Source of the DNA: Eublepharis macularius | Taxonomy: Eukaryota; Chordata; Lepidosauria; Squamata; Eublepharidae | DNA: 64,000 nucleotides | Assembly: GCF_028583425.1 (NCBI RefSeq) | Contig: NC_072791.1 | Span: 197,446,311-197,510,310, forward strand | Direction: 5' to 3' | Shown: positions 10,830 through 21,980 of the stretch, in pieces | Layout: the number at the start of each line of letters is the position of its first letter | Numbering within the stretch: the first letter of the stretch is position 1 | Notes under the pieces: generated by a model | Told to the model about the DNA's origin: nothing | The model's database searches: none | What the model saw: the letters and a program-made list of their open reading frames with translations, nothing else | Program-made: the position numbers and the translations under genes

Positions 10830-11330
10830 TTATTTCCATATTGTTTTTTTTAAAAAAAAATCTCTGTCCCATCCCTCAGCCCGAATGGTCTTTGGGCAGC
10901 TTATAACAAATAAACATACCAACCTCCCCCCCACCCAACCATCCAATACAGTATCAAACTCCCAATCGCAGAGCAGAAACTATTTTAAAGCATCATTGAA
11001 AAAAGCAAATTAAGAACAACGATTTTTCCTTCAGAGAGCTCAGGGCAGTGATCATTTCCCCCTCCTTCACTTTATCATCACAACACCCCTGAGAGGTACA
11101 TTTATTTGTTTGTTTGTTTATGCCTATTTCCCCAGTGGAGACCCAAAGCAGGTTACATCATTCTCTTCTCCTCCATTTTTTCCCCTCACAACAGCCCTGT
11201 GAGGTACATTAAGCTGACAATGTGTGATTGACTCAAGAAGATCATCTAGCAAGCTTTCCAGGGCAGTATGGGAATTTAAACTCAGGTCACCCAGATCCTA
11301 CTCTGACACTCTAACCAACTGGTTGGTAGT
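10830..11330 (-). mobile_element. LINE tail fragment and SINE (minus strand)
   Basis: 10830-10990 resembles a LINE 3' end on the minus strand ('GGTCTTTGGGCAGCTTATAA'). 11060-11330 is a Sauria-SINE-like copy on the minus strand ('ATCACAACACCCCTGAGAGG', 'GGTCACCCAGATCCTACTCT', 'CTCTAACCAACTGGTTGG'). Confidence 0.55.
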
Positions 11331-11730
11331 TTAAGCTGGGAGAGCATAACTGGCCCAAGGTTAACCAGTGGTCTTTTTATCTGGGTTGCCCCTTAATCCC
11401 TCTAACCATGATGCCACATTGGGATCAGGGGTATAGTAAATAACCAAGTTCATTATCTCAAGCAGAGGGCAGCAAACTGTACAATACAGGACTTCTTGGG
11501 TCTTGCACAGCCCACACAGGAAGATTCCAATGGATCCCACATCCAGGGAAGCCAGTATAGTATTGCAGTTTTAGGCCCATAACAATAATCACCTGTCCAA
11601 CATGACATTCAGTGTTGCCAAACTGCAGCCAAGAGATACTGCATTTTCCTTTAAAATGTACAAGGACTAGAACAGGAGAAGCTATTTGTGCTTCATTAGA
11701 TTGACACCTCTCTCTGAGCTACCACATAGG

Positions 11731-11925
11731 CTTGCCAACTCTAGGCTGGAAAATTCCTGGAGATTTGGGGGTGGAGCCTGAGGAGAGTAGGGTTTGAGAA
11801 GAGGAGAGACCTCAGTGGGGTATAATGTCGTACAGTCCACCCTCCAAAGCAGCCATTTTCTCCAGGGGAACTGATCTCTGTCATCTGGCTAGCTCAAAGC
11901 CCGCCTGGAGGTTAGCAACCCTAGA
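11731..11925. mobile_element. MITE of the TAGGGTTGCCAAC type
   Basis: Ends TAGGCTTGCCAAC and GTTAGCAACCCTA are inverted repeats. The interior ('CCAAAGCAGCCATTTTCTCC', 'GGAACTGATCTCTGTCATCT') matches 36017-36225 and 40185-40395, the same family. Non-coding; probably hAT-derived given the ends shared with the elements at 32222 and 49529. Confidence 0.6.
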
Positions 11926-11999
11926 TACCAGCTACTATAAACCACCACCCCAGGCTTTTGAAATTGATTAATCACTGCTATTGTTAACTGGACCTAATG

Positions 12000-12829
12000 C
12001 ACTGAATCTTTTTACTGAATGGGATTTTTAACTCTCTGTGCTGTTTAATTGCTGCTAAATGTGTTTTTTATTAGTTGTTTTTAATTCAGCAGTCAGTTTT
12101 ACTTTTGTGCAAGCTGGTCTGTTGACCCTCAGGCAATAAAAAATAAGCTGCTGGCATGTACAATTGGAAGATTGTGTTTCTCTGTCACACTTCCCTATTT
12201 GAAGCGTTATGGTTGTCCTGCGCTCCCATGGCCACATATGATTCAAAGGGAAGTACAACAATTCTGGGAAACAAAATCAGTCAGCAGTACGTGAAAGTGG
12301 CTTATTCTTCCGTGCCAGATGGTCAACATCTAGAAATAAAGGCCTTTAGGGTCATCCTGGCAAAGTAGTAAATCAGGTTCTACTCTTGGAGTATCAGGTT
12401 TGAATTGGCAAAGGTTATATCCTCATACTACAGTCCCAGAGGGTTAGCCATGTTACTCTGTTATAGCAAAATTATTCAGGAGCTCGATAGTCTTTAAGGT
12501 ACTATTCAACTCTTATGTAAATTTTTGTGCTATGTTTGTATCTTTGTGAGTATGAAAAAAACCACACGTTGAGGGTGGTATTGGTTAGAATAAAAGGGAG
12601 TGGTTATTAAGCGGAAAGAATGATAAATTACTTTCAGGGTGTGTGCCGTTTTGTTAGCTCTCTGAGATATTACATCAGGTGATGATGATTCTATCAGTAT
12701 TTTTTTGCAAAGAGATTATATCTGAGCACGAGTTAATTGCACAGTTACGTCATGATTTTCTAGGGAAAACTGTCTTCACGTTTCCTCCCCTCACCACCCC
12801 AAAGCTCCCAGTTAGAGTGCAAACATTGG
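12000..12829. other. Mostly unannotated; one dispersed-repeat piece
   Basis: About 12430-12520 is a diverged copy of the 'GTCTTTAAGGTACTATTCAA' repeat. The rest shows no exon or repeat I recognise. Confidence 0.4.
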
Positions 12830-12980
12830 CTGATTCCGCACACGTTGGATAATGCACTTTCAATGCACTTTATCAATCATTTGAGGTGGATTTTTTGTTC
12901 CGCACACAAAAGAATCCGTTCCAAATTATCTATAAAGAGGACTGGAAGTGCATTAGCCAACGTGTGCGGAATCACTCATC
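12830..12980. mobile_element. Palindromic MITE, TGATTCCGCACACG ends
   Basis: Left end GATTCCGCACACGTTGG and right end CCAACGTGTGCGGAATC are exact reverse complements over 17 bp. Internal pieces (AATGCACTTTCAATGCACTT against GAAGTGCATTAG) pair less well. Non-coding. Confidence 0.7.
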
Positions 12981-12984
12981 GAAA

Positions 12985-13050
12985 GAGTAACAGGTTCTAG
13001 CACAAGATTTTATGGTCTGGAGGCCACTTCATCAGGAGCACAAGGCAGAT
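12985..13050 (-). repeat. Fragment of the CTGATGAAG-hairpin repeat
   Basis: Minus strand reads CTCCTGATGAAGTGGCCTCC, then AGACCATAAAA. This is a degenerate copy of the CTGATGAAG / hairpin / CGAAAGC module seen better preserved near 1457. Confidence 0.35.
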
Positions 13051-14308
13051 CCTTAGCTGGAAAATGGAGCTAAAGATAGAAACAATATAAGCTGCATGAT
13101 CCAAAGGGCACATGCAAGAAATACAAGGTGTGATGTTATTGTATACAGTGAAAGATAAGCACAGTGCCAAGTCACAGTCATGGAGATATCCTTGTTCACA
13201 CATTCATAATCATGTATGATGCTTACATGTGGTAGACAGTAGGATCGTATCTGCTGACCTTCCTTGTCTGTGTACATAAAGCTAAATATCTACATTTGTG
13301 TGTACATAAGCTCTTCTATGTGATCAGGAATGCTGCTTTTTGCAGGAGTGTATGTGATTTTAAATGCCTATGCTACATAAGAAATGTCCATGCCTTAGAA
13401 AATGAAATCCACATTTCCTGATGAATTCTAATCTATTGGTTTCCCATTAATTTCCCATTTGAGCATCCCTTTAAAGTTGTGTGCCGAGGAACGGTGACTT
13501 TTAGGTCAGCATTTGAGTGTCCTGGGAGACTGAAATGTTCTTCCTCTTGCTTTTTGAATGCTGCAGTTTTGGGTGCCTGATTTGTGTCCATTCACTCTTT
13601 TGTGCAGAGACTGCCTCACTTGTGCTATGCAAAGAGTGGAAGGGCATGTTCAAAAGGTGATTCCATGTATCACGTGCAAAGATGTGTGGGTGAGGGTGGG
13701 GTGAGGTTATTAAGTCCTGTGTTGGTTAAATGGCTATGGGGACTGAGTTGGCATCTGGGTTTGATCCTTGGCTGTGTCTCTGCTGGGTGGCCCTTTTGTT
13801 GCTAGCAAGTCCCCATTTTAGGCTGCATGCACGTCTAGGATTCTTCATTTTGTGTTCATTGCTTCTACAAATAGAGAGGCATTCACCTTGACCACAGAGC
13901 TTTCCCTACCATGCTACTGGAAGGCTTTTAAAAGACTTTAAAAGGGGGTTGATAATGCTATAGTGCTATAACTATCACTGATTTTTTTAAAACGCCCACA
14001 AAGAGACCTCCAGTGGTATGACTGGGAAAATGGCCACCAAAAAGAATTGACAGGAAAAAGATTGCACTGATGATAGCAGTAGGGCCAGTTCCAGGTTTTT
14101 GAAAGCAGTGAGGGGCAAATTACCAAGGGCCCCCTTCCTCCTATGGCCACAACTAGGATTCTCACCCATGTGCCCCCTGCCATCTTCACATTCTTTCCCC
14201 AGTGGTTCTAGGAAGTGTGGTCTTAATGATTGATCTGTTTTAACAGCTGTTGATGCACTGGTGCGTTTTCATGACTATTTCACTGACTTGTTTCAATTGC
14301 CGATTTTA
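13051..14308. other. No recognisable feature
   Basis: No coding exon or clear repeat. The 13584-13805 and 13938-14189 open frames lack family resemblance and splice context. Confidence 0.4.
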
Positions 14309-14316
14309 GTTGGCAC

Positions 14317-15085
14317 TAGAGATGGGCACGAACCTAAATATGAACCAAAAAACTCCACGAACCAGCCCGGTTCGGGCTTTGCAAACCAGGGTTCGTGGAA
14401 GCTCGTTTCCATGAACTTCCATGAACTGGACTACTGGTTCGTTTGGTTCATATTATAAAGGGCCAGTTTAAATGGCCATTTCCCCAGAGGGGAAATGGCC
14501 ATTTAAACTTTTCCTGCCACTTGCAAGCGGCAGGTCCCTTTAAACTATCAGCTGGCAGGTGGCAGGCGGGGGATCCCCCCCTCACCGACTGCCAGCTGAT
14601 AGTTTAAAGGGACCTGCTGCTTGCAAGCAGTAGGGCCCTTTAAATGGCCCAATCCCGAGCCCCCAGCCCCCCAGCCCCTAACCCCCCCAAGCCCCAGCCC
14701 CTCACTTACCTTCCCTCTGATGCTGGGGTGGTGGAGGCCCCCTTCACTGCCTGCGCAGCAGAGAAGGCCCAAAACGCCCTTTCCTCCCCTCAAATGGCAG
14801 CCACAGCTGCCATTTGAGGGATGGAAAGGACATTTTTGGCTTCAGCCTTTGGGGGTGAGGGGCTGGGGCTGGATGCTGGGGGTTGGGCCATTTAAAGGGC
14901 CCTGCCATTTGCAAGCAGCAAGAAAGGGCCCATTAAATGATTAAATGCCCCGTTCCCTGCTGGAAAGGGGCATTTAAACCCCACGAACTGGTTCGTAAAT
15001 GGGCCAGTTCTGTGCCAGTTCATGGAAACCCCACAAACCATGAACCCCATGGTTTGGTTTTTTTTCTGGTTTGTGCCCATGTCTA
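14317..15085. mobile_element. Non-autonomous hAT element, 769 bp
   Basis: Starts TAGAGATGGGCACGAACC and ends with the imperfect complement GGTTTGTGCCCATGTCTA. It is flanked by an 8-bp duplication, GTTGGCAC at 14309-14316 and ATTGGCAC at 15086-15093 (one mismatch), as expected for hAT. Inside are nested palindromes: one near 14472-14500 around GGGGAAATGGCC, and arms around CTTTAAACTATCAGCTGGCA within 14529-14624. GC-rich open frames here (14548-14944) are not genes. Confidence 0.85.
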
Positions 15086-15254
15086 ATTGGCACTTGAAGC
15101 CAGCTTGAAATTTTTTAAACTGAGAGACAGGATATCAGTCTTTGACATAAACAAATGGTATTCTCTATTTTCCTCTTTCAGGTTTCTGTGTAGTAGGCTA
15201 CATATCTACCAATTTGGTTTAGCGACCTTTGGGTAGGTTGGGTACTCCTTGACA

Positions 15255-15450
15255 GCTAGTGTGGTATAATGGTTAGATTGTTGTACTAGGTTCTAAGACA
15301 CCCAGGTTCAAAACCCTGCCTTGATATATTAAGTTAGCTGATTGACCTTGGGCTAGTCACACTTTCTCAACCTAACCTACCTTGCAGGGTGGTTGCTGTA
15401 AGAGTAAATTGGAGGGAAAACAGTATGCCACCCTGTGCTCCTTCAGAGGA
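15255..15450 (+). mobile_element. tRNA-type SINE (plus strand)
   Basis: 'GCTAGTGTGGTATAATGGTT' (A-box region) and 'CCCAGGTTCAAAACCC' (B-box region), then 'GACCTTGGGCTAGTCACACT' and 'CTACCTTGCAGGGTGGTTGC'. Sauria-SINE-like family. Confidence 0.65.
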
Positions 15451-16159
15451 AGAGTGGCTTAAAATATACTCCATTAAACCTCTTCACTTCATTGTGTGGA
15501 TGCAGCAGTTCAAAGAGTGCTTGATATGTATCCTTCAGGTGTGGTGTGAGTTTCTGTCCAACTAAGTGAAAGAAATGCTGCTGTGTCATAGGGCTTGGCT
15601 ATAGATGATGGATCATATGGTGTGCTTTGGGTGGTAACCCAAAATTTCTAGTTTAAGGTAGTGATTTAGTATTCATTTATAGTATGTGTCTTTAAGGAGC
15701 CTCCATGCTCTGTTTTTCATTTTAGCACAACAGATTACACAGCTACCCTTCTAGAATTTTACCCAGAATATAAAAGTACTACCTTCTGAATACAGGATTT
15801 CCGTGGCTTCGACAGCTGGATAACAGGTAGATAGCAGGTAAAGCTTTTCCCATTACAGTCATGGGGGGCAGGAACCTTACTTGGTAAATCTGTGCTTTTA
15901 AAATTGCTTTAAAAAGCACAGAGCCCTGCCATAAACTGGTGGTGAATTTAATTCTTGAAAAAATATCTGGATAACACTGGGTTGAATCTTATGTGTCTGT
16001 TCTTCTATCAGCAACACCATCCTCTGATGCAAAGAGCCTTCTGACAAAAGAGGTGTTTCCTGCACCACAGAAAAGTAAAACCATTACAAATTAATTCACA
16101 GAATCCAGGCCAGAGTTTTTGTACTGTGATTGCATGAGCAAAATTATTGCAGTCCACCT
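15451..16159. other. No recognisable feature
   Basis: I see no exon or repeat in this AT-rich stretch. Confidence 0.4.
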
Positions 16160-16363
16160 ATAGACCACTGTAGTAGTTGGAGTAGTGGTGGTGCAGGAAG
16201 TTCTTTCAAGTCAGACCTCACTTAACCCTGGCAGAGTTTTCTTGGCAAGAGACTAACAGAGGTGGTGTGCTATTGCCGGATCTGCAACCCTAGTTGTCCT
16301 TGGAGGTCTCCCATCCAATTACTAACCAAGGCCAACGCTGCTTAGCTTCTGAGATCTGATGAG

Positions 16364-16764
16364 TAGAGATGGGCACGAACCGAAATACGAAACAAAATTA
16401 AGCACGAACCAGGCCAGTTCATGGTTCGCGAACCAAAGTTCATCAGATCCTATTTCTGATGAACCCCCATGAACTTTTAGGCTGGTTCGTTGGGTTCGTT
16501 TTTTGGTTCATCACTGCAGACAGCCTGGTGCCAATCCGTTTCCTAGGCAACAGAGGATGGACTTCCTGCAGACCTTCTGCTGACCCAGAAGTGAACTTCT
16601 GCTGACCCAGAAGTGACGATTTTCTGACCTGGATGTGACATTTTCATGAACCAAATGAACCGGTTTGTGAACCAGGGGCAGGTTCATGAAAGTTCATGGT
16701 TCGTGAGATTTGATGAACCATGAACCACATGGTTCAGGTTTTTCCTGGTTCATGCCCATCTCTA
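16364..16764. mobile_element. Non-autonomous hAT MITE, 401 bp
   Basis: Ends TAGAGATGGGCACGAACC and GGTTCATGCCCATCTCTA. Eight-bp target duplication CTGATGAG / TTGATGAG at 16356-16363 and 16765-16772, derived from the host SINE. Same terminal repeat as 14317-15085 and 50414-52470 but a different, shorter core with repeated 'GAACC' / 'GGTTC' motifs. Confidence 0.85.
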
Positions 16765-16796
16765 TTGATGAGATCAGACTCACCTGGGCTATCCAG

Positions 16797-16829
16797 GGTC
16801 GAAGCCACACTCACCCTTCGCCCGCATGT
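16797..16829 (+). repeat. Left terminal inverted repeat of the Harbinger
   Basis: GGTCGAAGCCACA then TCACCCTTC; a CGCATGT at 16823-16829 has its mirror at 28819-28825, so the imperfect repeat spans about 33 bp with a few mismatches and gaps. Confidence 0.75.
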
Positions 16830-16965
16830 GTATCGGATATCTTCCGTTTTGCTCCAATCCGCGATTTTTACGTCTTCATTCACATTCCTTCTTCCAATCC
16901 GTCTTTCTCGCGCGGCCCTCCGGTCACACAACCGCTCAAAAACCGTTTTTTGGGGCGGGACTTTT

Positions 16966-16974
16966 TTTCCCGCC
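16966..16974 (+). promoter_or_regulatory. E2F-type motif upstream of the transposase
   Basis: TTTCCCGCC, identical to two motifs (one on each strand) in the shared promoter of the two Myb-like genes. It is about 550 bp upstream of the transposase start. Match by eye only. Confidence 0.35.
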
Positions 16975-17424
16975 CCTTTTTAAAAAAAATTTTTGGAGCG
17001 CACTTTTCCGTTAATTCGATATTGCCTCACAGAGAAACATCATTGAATATAATGATGCCTCTCTTCCCCCCACTGACTGCACTGACGGCTCTCTCCCGTT
17101 TCTTGTTTGCCAACTCGGAAGCCTGTGGGAAACTTTCGTGGAAGTTCACTATGAGGGACAGTTCAGCGCTTGAATTTTACCGCTGTTTCATGACCCTCGA
17201 GTGTAATTCTGTCACCCATGGTCACAGGATGAATCCACATCCACCCTACACCAGCATATTCCGATTTTGTGGGAGGAAAAAAACTCCTCTGCCGCCATTC
17301 TCTTTTTTAAATTTCGTTTCCGTTATTTCGATCTTGCCATATAAGGAAACTTCAATTAAGCAATTTATCACAACAGCTTTAAAGTTATTGGTTGACATTT
17401 TCTGGCGGGGGGATTTGAAAATGA

Positions 17425-17432
17425 TATAAAAA
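17425..17432 (+). promoter_or_regulatory. TATA box of the transposase gene
   Basis: TATAAAAA, 93 bp before the transposase ATG, leaves room for a 5' leader of about 60 nt. An inverted CCAAT (ATTGG) lies about 40 bp upstream. Confidence 0.55.
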
Positions 17433-17517
17433 GGCAAGCATTTGGTGGAGATTTCTTTGTGGGTGTTTGTTGGTGGATGGTGGGTTTGGGAGGTGTTGGT
17501 TGCTTCTGGTTACAGTG

Positions 17518-20318
17518 ATGGATCCAGTGATTGCTGTGGTTGCTCAGGTCATCTGGGTCATGATGGCATGCCAGACACAGATGCTGCTGGCATACCGAAG
17601 GTACGCCATGCGACGGCGTCGTGCCGCAGCACGGATGTTTTTCAAAAATTCTTGTGCCACTGTTGCCTGGGCACGTTCAAGAAGACGTCGTCGGTGCCAG
17701 CGCTTTTGCCAGTGGCTCGTGCTCGCCGAGATGGAAGAGCCAAGGCAGCACTGGGTATTCCCACGTAGCTCAGATTGGTGGGAGAACATTGTAATGGTGC
17801 ATTGGGACGACCGGCAATGGATGCGGCGCTTCAGGATGTCGAAGAGCACATTCATAGAGCTGGTGGAGGCTCTGAGACCACGGCTTCACCGGCAGACCAC
17901 ATCCCTTCGTGTGCCAATATCGGTCGAACGAAAAGTCGCAGTTTCTGTGTGGTGGCTGGCAAGCGGCACTAGTTACCAGGTTGCAAGCGACCTCTTTGGC
18001 ATCGGAAAGTCGACGGTAGCCTCGGCGGTGGTGGAGTTCTGTCTCGCCGTCGAGTTAGAGCTTCTCTCCAAGACTGTCGTCTTCGGTGCCGCGATAGGAC
18101 AGGTACTTGTAACCTTGAAATATCATTTTTTCGATATGACATTAAACCTATCAAACAACGCTTGCATTTTCCCTTCGAACACATGAGTGCAAATTTTAGT
18201 TGGCATTTCTACATTTTTGTCCATGGACCCATATGTACCTTGCAGAATGGCATGTCTTCACAAAATGATTTTTGGTGCAAACTCAATGTTCATTGTATAA
18301 TCTACACTCAGATGAGAGAATCCAACATATTGAGCTGTTTATTGTTTCATTAAAAGTAACCACAGGAAAAGAAACTGTGCTAGTGTGATCGTGTGCCCAC
18401 TTGCTCGGTTGTATATCTCTGCTGCTTTGGCCAAGCATTAATTTTTCCCCCCTTTTTAATTTAAGAGGGTGTGCATTCTCACCTTGAAATAACCTTCCCC
18501 AAACCAAGAGATCTCTGTCCCTGCACAACCAATGAAGTTCTTCTCTTTGTGCCGAGAGAACAACATCAATTGGGTTATCTTTGTAGTTTTTTTAATAAAA
18601 TTCCCAAGTTAGCGGCTCATGAGTTGTGTTGTGGATGAACAGTTTTGAGTCATGGGGGAGGGTGCTGCATACAGATTCTGCTGTAAACACTAGCCAGATA
18701 AGCGTGCATCTCCACAAAACAGTGTTGACTGTTCCCCTGCATGAAAGTTGGGCCATGGAGAGATTTTCCTAAAAAATATTTCCTTTGAACCATGTTGCGA
18801 GTCAGAAAGCACTCTGTTGCAGCAAAGACCAGACTCCTTTCTTGGGTGACAGTGACATAGGCTGTCAAGTGGTGGGGTCAGACTCAACATACTAATGGTT
18901 TGCTGAAATCTCTTGCTGCCAAAAGACGTGCTGTCCTGGCAAGAAGTTGTCTCTTGTTGAGAAGCAGGAACTTAATTTGCATGGCCCGAGGAAAGTTGAT
19001 TACACCTCAATTACGTGGCTCTCAAACTTTACAACGTCCCATTACAGCAATCAACAGTTTGGTTTCAACAAAACAAGTCTTAGACGCAATGTCCTCTCAA
19101 TGCCTTTTTACTTGGCCCATTTTTGAGAATCAACACAAGTTCCTTGATGTGTGGAATAAGAAGGCCACTATTCATACCTACTTTTCCAATCTACAACTGT
19201 CTTAAACATAAACTTTGAGAGAAGCCACAAAACTAATATATTGAGATGTTTACACACGGGCGCGTCTCAAGATCCTGACTCCTCAGCAAAAAATCAACTT
19301 ACCCTGCTTTGCTGCTGTTCAAAGATTGATAAGCTTCCCAAACTGCATATAAATGTCGGCCTGGACATGTCTCTTCGTTGTGTGTGCGTGAACCTACATG
19401 GCTTTTTCAAACCTGGGCCTCAATAACACACCAAGCAAACAATCTTCTAACATTTCTTTTTTTAATGTGAATTTTAACTTCAAAAGATCTCTAAAATGAT
19501 TGAGAACATTTGAAAATTGATGAATTTTTATGTATGAGATTTCCCCACTGCTACAATTTGCTGCTGATCTAATTTTTTCTTTTAATATATGTTCCATTTA
19601 TTGCTATTAGATTATGGATGGATTCCGGAAACTTGGATTTCCACACTGCGTGGGAGCAATCGATGGGACACATATCCCTATCTGTGCACCAGGTGGACGC
19701 CCAGATCAATATGGGAACAGAAAGAACTTTTCATCCATTCTTCTCCAAGGAACCGTGGATCACCTAGGCAGATTCGTGGATGCCGAGGTGGGCTGGAGTG
19801 GGAAAAACCACGATGCTTTTGTGTTTGCCCACTCAGCCTTCTGCGCAGCCATGGACGCTGGAACACTGCTACAGGGCCATGGATACCTGGTGGTGGATGG
19901 GGTGAGAATACCGCCTGTGGTCATCGCAGATGGAGCTTACCCAATGAGGCGGTGGCTGATGAAACCGTATGGGCGGGCAGCAACAACCGCTGCACACCAA
20001 AACTTTGATAGACGTCTGGCCAGGGCAAGAAACCGGGTGGAATGTGCTTTCGGTAGGCTGAAGGCAAGATGGAGGTGTCTTGCACATCGTTTGCAAGTGA
20101 GGGAGCATAATGTTGTGGCCATAGTGACTGCCTGTGTTGTTCTACACAACCTGTGTGAGAGCAAGGGACATCCAATTATTGGCGGGGGCAGACCTCCGGC
20201 ACCTATTCTGGTTTCAAGTTTCGAGGAAACAGAGGACACCTCCAACAATAGGCACCTCGCTGAGGGGAAGAAGGTGCGCGACGCCCTTGCGAAATTCATT
20301 GAGAACTTTGGGTGCTGA
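17518..20318 (+). CDS. Harbinger DDE transposase (HARBI1-like), two exons, 430 aa
   Basis: Exons 17518-18102 and 19611-20318, with a GT..AG intron of 1,508 bp that keeps phase 0. The product is the DDE nuclease of the Harbinger superfamily, which cuts at terminal repeats and acts in the nucleus. The N-terminus is basic (RRYAMRRRRAAARM near residues 27-40). A helix-turn-helix part near 131-173 includes SYQVASDLFGIGKSTVASAV. Catalytic residues fit D213 (GAIDGTHIP), D302 (VIADGAYP) and E339 (RNRVECAFGRLKARWR). The frame has no stop. I chose ATG 17518 because it follows the TATA box closely; the same frame extends upstream without a nearby ATG. Polyadenylation signals lie about 70 bp past the stop. 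Harbinger transposases normally need a Myb-like partner for nuclear import and end binding; two candidates are in the same element. Confidence 0.9.
18103..19610 (+). other. Intron of the Harbinger transposase
   Basis: Begins GTACTTG and ends TTGCTATTAG. It has no open frame of note and no recognisable nested repeat. The break falls between the helix-turn-helix part and the first catalytic aspartate. Confidence 0.75.
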
Positions 20319-20383
20319 AATTCATATTGGCTGTCTCTGCTTGGCAAAAAAGGACAAAAGAACCATTACATTTTCCATTTTAA

Positions 20384-20401
20384 AATAAAAACCACAATAA
20401 A
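20384..20401 (+). terminator. Polyadenylation signals of the transposase gene
   Basis: AATAAA at 20384-20389 and again at 20396-20401, 66-78 bp after the stop codon. Confidence 0.6.
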
Positions 20402-21897
20402 TCGTTTAAATTTCCAATGCTTAAATTACTGTTTTTGATTTCTTTCGAAATTAAATGCTTTTTAAAAAAATCGTGACACTCGAAAACTTGATAAGATGTT
20501 TGGAAATGTCATCCATGACAGTAACAGCACTTCGCATCTGTTGTTGGTTTATGGCCATGAGGAGCATTCCTAACTGATCACTCAATCCCTTGAAAGGGTT
20601 GTGTGTTCCACCCACTCCTCATGGGCGCTTCGTGAGGAGCACATTAAAAAAAGATTCACGCATCGTTATCATCCAGGGAAAATTGAAAAGATACATTGTA
20701 GCACATCTTCACATCAGTGTAAACATCACATTGTACAATGCATCGCCCCACGATGTCACTTGGGACTTCTGATTTCTCTTTTGTTAAAAAGAAAATGTTC
20801 CCCAAAATATACTCTTAGAGATGACGGGGAGTTAGCCGTGTAAGTGTGTGGTGGAATAATCAAAAAGAGCACATTGGCACCACCTTCATTGATGATCTAA
20901 GAATAAACCTCTGGATAATAGCGTGAGCTTTCAGGAGTCAACCTCAAGCAACAATGAAAATTGTTGTTTGAAAAGGTTGTAATGGACTGTTTTTAAAAAA
21001 ACTTTGGCAAATAGAAGAGAGAACATAATCAAACCATTGCATGCTATAGAACACAGTTTTAGAAAAATATTTTTCCTTTTCCCAAGGTCTGTGAGAAGAC
21101 AAGTGGTACATTGAAAAAAAAAAAGAATGTGTGTGCTGGCATAAAACAGATCAGAACACATCACAGGCAGCAATCCGGACGTCAATAGAAGGAACTTTTT
21201 TTTCCCCATTCCAGTATTGGATAAATCACAATATATCAAATTGAAGTAATTAAAATAAGTTGATAACAACCAACTCTTCCACAAAACTCACTGCAAGGTT
21301 TATTGAATTGTTTGTCTTATGGGTGGAGGGAAAAGACGGCTCAAAACAAGTATTGAGCAACCAAGCGAACGTTGATGACATTGGGATCAACATATTAGGC
21401 TGTTTACATAACTTGACCAGCATATTCTTGACATCGAAATAATCAGGTATACAATTTACACTGCTTTGGCGGTGTCTAAGGTATTGTTCCCCGTCAAAGA
21501 AGATGGCACACAACGGCAAGCTCACACACAGCTACAGTGAAGTTGAGTGTGATAAAGAGTGAAAAAAAAATTGAACCGTGTGTGACCAGATTATTAAAAA
21601 TGGGTGGTTTTGTGATTGAAATTTCAAATCCAATGGTTTGTCAAGTTGCCATCCAACATATCACGTCTCGCCATAGTGGGGGTCGCTTAATTGTAGTTGG
21701 AGGGCGTGCTTGTGTCGTCCTAAACCTCCATAAATCATAAAAATCTATAGTGGACCACATGGTTGTCTACAGGAAAAATCACCCGGTGACTGAAAATGAA
21801 AGGTTTTTTTCCCAAGGCCCACGTGGGTGGCGAATTGATGACATACATTGGATTTTTAATTTGATCACAAACCAACCTTTGTTTGGATACCTCATGT
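20402..21897. other. Harbinger spacer between convergent genes
   Basis: AT-rich non-coding DNA between the 3' end of the transposase gene and the 3' end of the minus-strand Myb-like gene. The 117-codon minus frame at 20931-21284 has no domain and probably arises by chance. Confidence 0.55.
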
Positions 21898-21903
21898 TTT
21901 ATT
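21898..21903 (-). terminator. Polyadenylation signal of the minus-strand Myb-like gene
   Basis: AATAAA on the minus strand, 78 bp after the stop codon of the gene ending at 21981. Confidence 0.55.
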
Positions 21904-21980
21904 GATGAGAGAACAGTGGTGAGCATGGTTAGATTCGTCAACCTACGGAACAGTCATGATTACTTGTCTTCACTCAGTGC

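Noticed and set aside
16300-16363. 5S rRNA-like sequence considered as a 5S rRNA gene
   Set aside because: Only part of the gene is present, it is diverged, and it is fused to SINE sequence in at least five copies.
16710-17429. A 239-codon plus-strand open frame
   Set aside because: It starts in the hAT MITE, crosses the SINE and the Harbinger left end, and has no domain. It overlaps the TATA box of the transposase gene, so it is chance.
20931-21284. 117-codon minus frame with hydrophobic segments inside the Harbinger
   Set aside because: AT-rich composition explains the Phe/Leu content. No splice partner or family; it lies in the spacer between convergent genes.
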